Below are positions 55,801-61,800 of a stretch of DNA of 64,000 bases, piece by piece; position 1 is the first letter of the stretch; each line of letters opens with the position of its first letter. Below the pieces are notes generated by a model that made no database searches, was not told the origin of the DNA, and saw only the letters and a list, made by a program, of their open reading frames with translations. The translations under genes were made by a program, and so were the position numbers. Source of the stretch: Promerops cafer (lineage: Eukaryota > Chordata > Aves > Passeriformes > Nectariniidae); NCBI GenBank assembly GCA_013398275.1, contig VZSE01012466.1:310001-374000 (forward strand). Reading direction: 5' to 3'.

Positions 55801-58800
55801 AGGGATAGATCTCTAGTTTAAGTCATGAACCAGGAGGCATTGAGGTTTCGTGGCAAAATAAATTGTATGTCCATATGCTTTTTTTGCAAATTTCATTATA
55901 AATATGTGGACATGGGCTGAGATGCAGCTGTGGGTCAGACAGTGTGTATGTGCCAGGTCTCTGAGAATGGCATATAAGCTGAATCTCCATTGCTTGCTGT
56001 ACTGAGATCAGCAACGTACAGAGAGTGAGCTCATTCAGAGGCACACTGTTCAGCACCTCCAGCATAAACATTCTTTAATTGTTTAATTGTTTAATTGTTT
56101 TCTGGTTTATCTTTCCTTTGTTTTAGGCCCTGTTCTCCAGAGGAACAACATGACAGATTATGCTTTAAATGCTGGGACTACAGCAGTGAATGCACAGAGG
56201 CTGTTAAGAGCCCTGCAGCTTAACAAACCTATTTTGTTGGAGGGCTCACCAGGAGTGGGCAAGACCAGCCTAGTGGCTGCCCTGGCAAAAGCCTCAGGCA
56301 ACTGTCTTGTTCGAATCAACCTGTCTGAGCAAACGGTAGAATAAAATATTATCTTCATTATTCAGTGTTTATGGCAGGGTAGAAGCTTTGTGTAACTTTT
56401 AAAGTGCAATTCTCTTTAACTTTGGCACTTTGTCTGAAATGTCAGTTTTTCCTTCTTGGTCTCAGTGGTCTCAAAACTGAATGGGATGGGGAAGCACACA
56501 GAGCAATAAGCTTCTGTGAGTGAATGCCAATTCCCAGATATTTCTGTTCTTTTCAGGTGAAGTCATGCATATCTTTGTCTACTGTGTTTTTCTTGGCTTC
56601 TGCAACATTACTTGAAAGCAGCTTTAAGGCTTTTTAGCTTATCTGTTCCAACTTAAATTTTTGTTGTTCAATAGAGTAGCTGGTCAGTGGAGTTCTGTAA
56701 TGGAAAAGCTTTTAGCATTCTGCAATTACTGAAAATTTTTTAATAGACCTAAAGTGTAGCTTTTAAAAGAGAAGGGGAAAAATGTTAAGTAAAGTTAACC
56801 AATTCTGTTTATGAACTTCAGTAAAGTTTTGTAATTCCTCAACTGTAACTCCTCAACTCATTCTATTCTTTACTCCCAAAGGATGTGACAGACCTATTTG
56901 GGACAGACTTGCCTGTTGAAGGTGGGAAGGGAGGAGAATTTGCCTGGCGTGATGGACCACTGTTAGCAGCATTAAAGGCTGGACACTGGATTGTCTTAGA
57001 TGAGGTAAATTCAGGTTTGAGGGACAAATAAAATGGAATGTTCTAGAACAGCAAATTTGGTGATTTAGCTTGTGGAATAAATATCTTTGAGTACTGATGA
57101 CCTCCCTTCATGGAGGCAGGTGAGGACTAGACTTGACAAGAGAACAAGGGCTGAATCCCATCTTAAATTACTGCAGAAAACCAAGGAGAGGTTTGATTTA
57201 CATTTGAAAGTTTTTAGGGAAGAGTGTCAACATAACTTTTGGTACAAGTGTTCTTATGTGGATACAATTTCCCTGAAATAGAAGGTGTCTTTCTGGGACT
57301 ATTATACTGTGTTTGGTTACTGATGTAATTGAGATGGAGAAGAGTTTCATCTTGCCAGTATAAGCTATCCTGCCACTTCAGATTTGTTCATGTATCATGT
57401 AGCAAGTGCTTTCAAGCATGTGTGTGCACAGAGCTGCCTTCTTGGCAATATGCATTCTGATTACTGCGGAGTGCAAAATCTTCAATTCTTTAGCCCTTTG
57501 TATACCTCCTTTTTCCCCCTATTAAGAAGAATGCACTTCAAACAACCACTGTAATTAAGTAGCTAAGACTGCCTTAATTTAAACAAACAAACAAAATCAT
57601 CTGAGTGCTACAAATATATGAACGTAAATTCAGAAGAAACATCTTGAATGTGCAGGTTTTACGATGGCGAATTGTTTTGTTATCACAGTGAAAAAACACA
57701 GTACAAATAACAGGTGAACATAAGGAAGTGTTAGTTGCTCCAGCATAATAACAGTCTAGCTGGTGGTAATAACATGTGTTAGTTCTAGAACAGCAATGAA
57801 ATGGAATTTTACCTTCTATATATCCCAGACTATTAAACAAGAGATTATGCAAAAATGTTTTGTGGAGCATTAATATTGTATCCTTATTTCTTTCCTCAGT
57901 TGAATCTGGCTTCTCAGTCTGTATTAGAGGGGCTTAACGCGTGCTTTGACCACAGAGCTGAGATTTATGTTCCAGAATTGGGAATGAATTTTCATGTACA
58001 GCACAAGACGACTAAGATTTTTGGATGCCAGAATCCATACAGACAAGGAGGTGGCAGGAAGGGTCTCCCCAAGTCCTTTCTTAATAGATTTACACAGGCA
58101 AGCTTATTTGTTTGGTTTCAACTACATCATGATCTTGTCTTAGAGTTTTTCTGACTTTATAAACACTTTGAATTCTCTTGATTTTACAGGTGTATATTGA
58201 TCCACTGTCAGCAGAAGATATGAAGTTTATTGGGAATACATTGTTTCCTGCTATTGATAAAACTATTATTGCTAAAATGGTTGCTTTCAATAACAAGGTA
58301 AACATATTTTAAGTTCTTTTCTGTAGAAATAGGCAGAATGCAGTAAGATTAGAAAAAAATTAAGTCTAATGTTATATTTCCAAGCATTTTTATAGAGAAG
58401 TATGTGGGTAAAAAAAGGGGGATGGAAATATACGCAGAAGAAAATAAAGAATACCACTAAACCTGGTACCTGAATTCTTGTACCATGACAATGAGATGCT
58501 TTGTTGATATTTGACGAGGCACTGTTTTTCACAGAAGATAAAACATAATTACACAGGAGAAAGTAGTATTCTGTGACCTCAGTTAAAATCTCTTGTGTCA
58601 GCATTTTACTGCATATTCATTTATAAGAGTGCAATGGTAAACTGCAAAACTGAGCTGAGTGGTAGAGAAACAGTAGAGAAGAGACAAACTAAATCAAGCT
58701 TTAGTTCCTAACATATCTTCAGCAAAGTAAATTCAACCTGCTCTTTCAATTGTCTCTGTCTTGTAAGCAGTTCCAAAGGCAGAAGTTCAGTGTGGGTGGA

Positions 58801-61800
58801 ATAAAAGATTATTTTTTTAATTGCTTTTTTTTTTTTTTTCCAGATTGAAAAAGAAGTTATGGCTGAAAAAAAGTGGGGACAGAAAGGAGGGCCCTGGGAG
58901 TTCAACTTACGAGATCTTTTCCGCTGGTGCCAGCTTATGCTTGTTGACCAGTCACCAGGATGTTATGATCCAGGCCAGCATGTGTTTTTGGTGTATGGAG
59001 AAAGAATGAGAACCAGAGAAGACAAAGAAAAAGTGAGCCATGGTTCTTCTTCCTTTCTCTTCAGATGCTCAGGACATATTTATAGAAATCCAAGTATAGA
59101 TCTCCAATCTGAAGACTCCTTGCAATTCATTCATAGACACTTATATCTTAAAAATTAAAAAACAAATAGAGTTTTGGGATTTGCTAGAGATACCTGCTCC
59201 CCTTGCCATTTGAAATATCAATTTAATTATTGTAAAAGCAAACAGTTGATGTAAATGAAGGCAAGTAGAATAACAAAGGACTTATAGTAAAACACATCAT
59301 GTTCCTGTGTGATTCTGTATTACATAATGTTTGCTACCTACTTATCCCTCTCTTGCTTAAAAAATTCTGTGCTTTTGTTTAATCTCACACCATTTAAATT
59401 ATATGAAACTGGAAAGTCAGATTGTAAAACTGAAGTTACTGGCTGTATGTGACTGGCTATTCCTCATGGGTTATTTTCCCCTCCCTGTAACACTGTTACA
59501 TTTTTCTGTGTTACCAAAGATGTTATTTATGGAGTAAATTCTATCCCAGTACTTTGTTAAAGAGAAACGTTGCTTACAGTATTTCAAGTCTCAGGAAACC
59601 ATGATTAATGAAAGGGTTGCTGTGGGCAGCTCGCACTCATATTGCTTGCTGCACTTCAAGTTAAATGAGCTTTGATTTACTGTGTTAATTGCTGTCATAC
59701 AGCTGTGGAGCTGAGAGGAAAAGATACTTCAGATGTAAACCTCTAGAAATGGGTCTTTGGAACAGTGGATAGCTTGAACTGATAAGTCTCTTTCTGCTGT
59801 TTTAACTCTTCTAGGTTATTTGTGCATACAGAGACATTTTTGGCCAGGAGGCCGATGTGTATACAGGAACCAGGGAGTTTCACATCAATCCATATAATGT
59901 TCAGGTAAACTATTGACAAGGGATTTTGTGACAGGATAGGGAAGGAAACAACTTGCTCAGCTAAACTCCATTTGCATCTGTCTGTCATCCCTTTCAGATT
60001 GGTTATTCAGTTCTTCCTCGTGGCAACTATATTCCTCATTCTGGCAGAACTCTCTCACTTCTGCATCATTCGCTGCAGTCCCTGGAGTCCATAATGAAGT
60101 GTGTGCACATGAGCTGGATGGTGATCCTGGTGGGCCCAGCAGCTGTTGGCAAGACCAGTCTGGTGGAGCTGTTGGCCCACCTCACGGGCCATCGGCTGAA
60201 GATCATGGCGATGAACAGCTCAATGGATACAACTGAACTCCTGGGTGGATTTGAGCAGGTAAATACTGTTCTGGTAATATGGCAGTGTTTCTCCTTCCTA
60301 CCTAATAGTGGCCAGTCTGCTGTGAGTTTAGTGGTTGCAAATGGAGCCTTGGCACCACGGTGTTCTGCATGAACTAACTCCCTGATGGCCTGCTTGCAGG
60401 TTGATATCAACAGGCCGTGGCAGCGCCTCTTGGGAAAGGTGGAGAATGCTGTGAGCACACTCGTAAGGGACAGTCTGCTCCTGGCAGAACTTTGTGCAGA
60501 TGATGCTGAACTCGTGCTGCGTGCTTGGAGCAATTTCATCCTGAACTACAAACCCAAATCTCTGGGGGAAGGAGGGGGAAGCGTTACAGCTGAATTAGTA
60601 AGCAAACTGGAAGGAATACTTGTACTTACCCAGCGACTAAACAACAAAATAAATTCTTACACAAAGGCAGGTATGTATGTTGGTTTTCCTTCTTTTTTTT
60701 TTTTAATCATTGTTTAAAATAAGGCATTAATACTCACCAAATTTCATCTAATAGGGGAGAAGTGATGCAGAAAAGTATCTGTTTAGGGAGTAAAGTGTCA
60801 ATCTGTTTTATATTTCTTTGTGTTTGCAAACCTTTTCTGTTCACGTGGATTTTGCCTGTGGGAGGCTACTGAAGAGCTGAAGCCTCTGCTGTTATGTTCC
60901 CCTAAAAAGTAGGAAGCATATATGTTTATAAACAAAATAGCCACTATTTTTCTTGAATGGTGCTGGAAGCTACTTCACTAATGTAAGTCTCAGTGTAAGT
61001 TGTATTTCCTTTCAGAGTTTGCTCACCTGGTAGAAGAGTTCCGGCGTTTCAAGCTGCAGCAGGCCCAGGCTGCTGACTGCAACAGCCATGGCACTTTTGA
61101 GTGGGTAGATGGGATGTTGGTTCAGGCCCTGCAATCTGGAGACTGGCTCTTAATGGACAATGTTAATTTCTGCAAGTAAGAGATTTTAGTGGCCTTGTTT
61201 CAGTGAACCCTTAGACTTCCCTGATTGATTTTGCCTCTTACTGAGTGGTTCACAACTGAATATTTTGCATTTGATAATACACAGAAGCAGTAACTTAGAT
61301 TTTCTGGAAGAGGATCTTCCTTCTCAGACAGCTTAGCACTTGATTGTTTTTCTGTTGCCACATAAAGTAATTAACTGTTTGGGTTTTGCTTAAGATTGGT
61401 ACCATTTTGGTTTCAGATCAGAAAGGGATTAAATTGGTACCTTTTTATGACCACATGAATTTGTTTTGAGTGTAGCCCTTCTGTGCTGGACCGCTTGAAT
61501 GCTTTGCTTGAACCAGGAGGCGTTCTGACCATGAGTGAGAGAGGTGTCATAGATGGCACGATTCCTACAATAGCTCCTCATCCAAACTTCAGGTACTTAT
61601 TTCTGCTTTTTGTTTTTCCTTTTCTTTCCCCTTTATCAAATAGCAGGTTTAGAGTAAAAATGTCATCAGTGAACCAGCCTTTTGATATTTTGAATGCTGT
61701 TCAGTTTGCCATGTAGTGTAGTGACAGTCTCTAGCAGGGAAGAAAACTACACTGTGGTGAGCATATAAAAGAGAGCTTGAGAGGCTTTGCTTTATATCCC

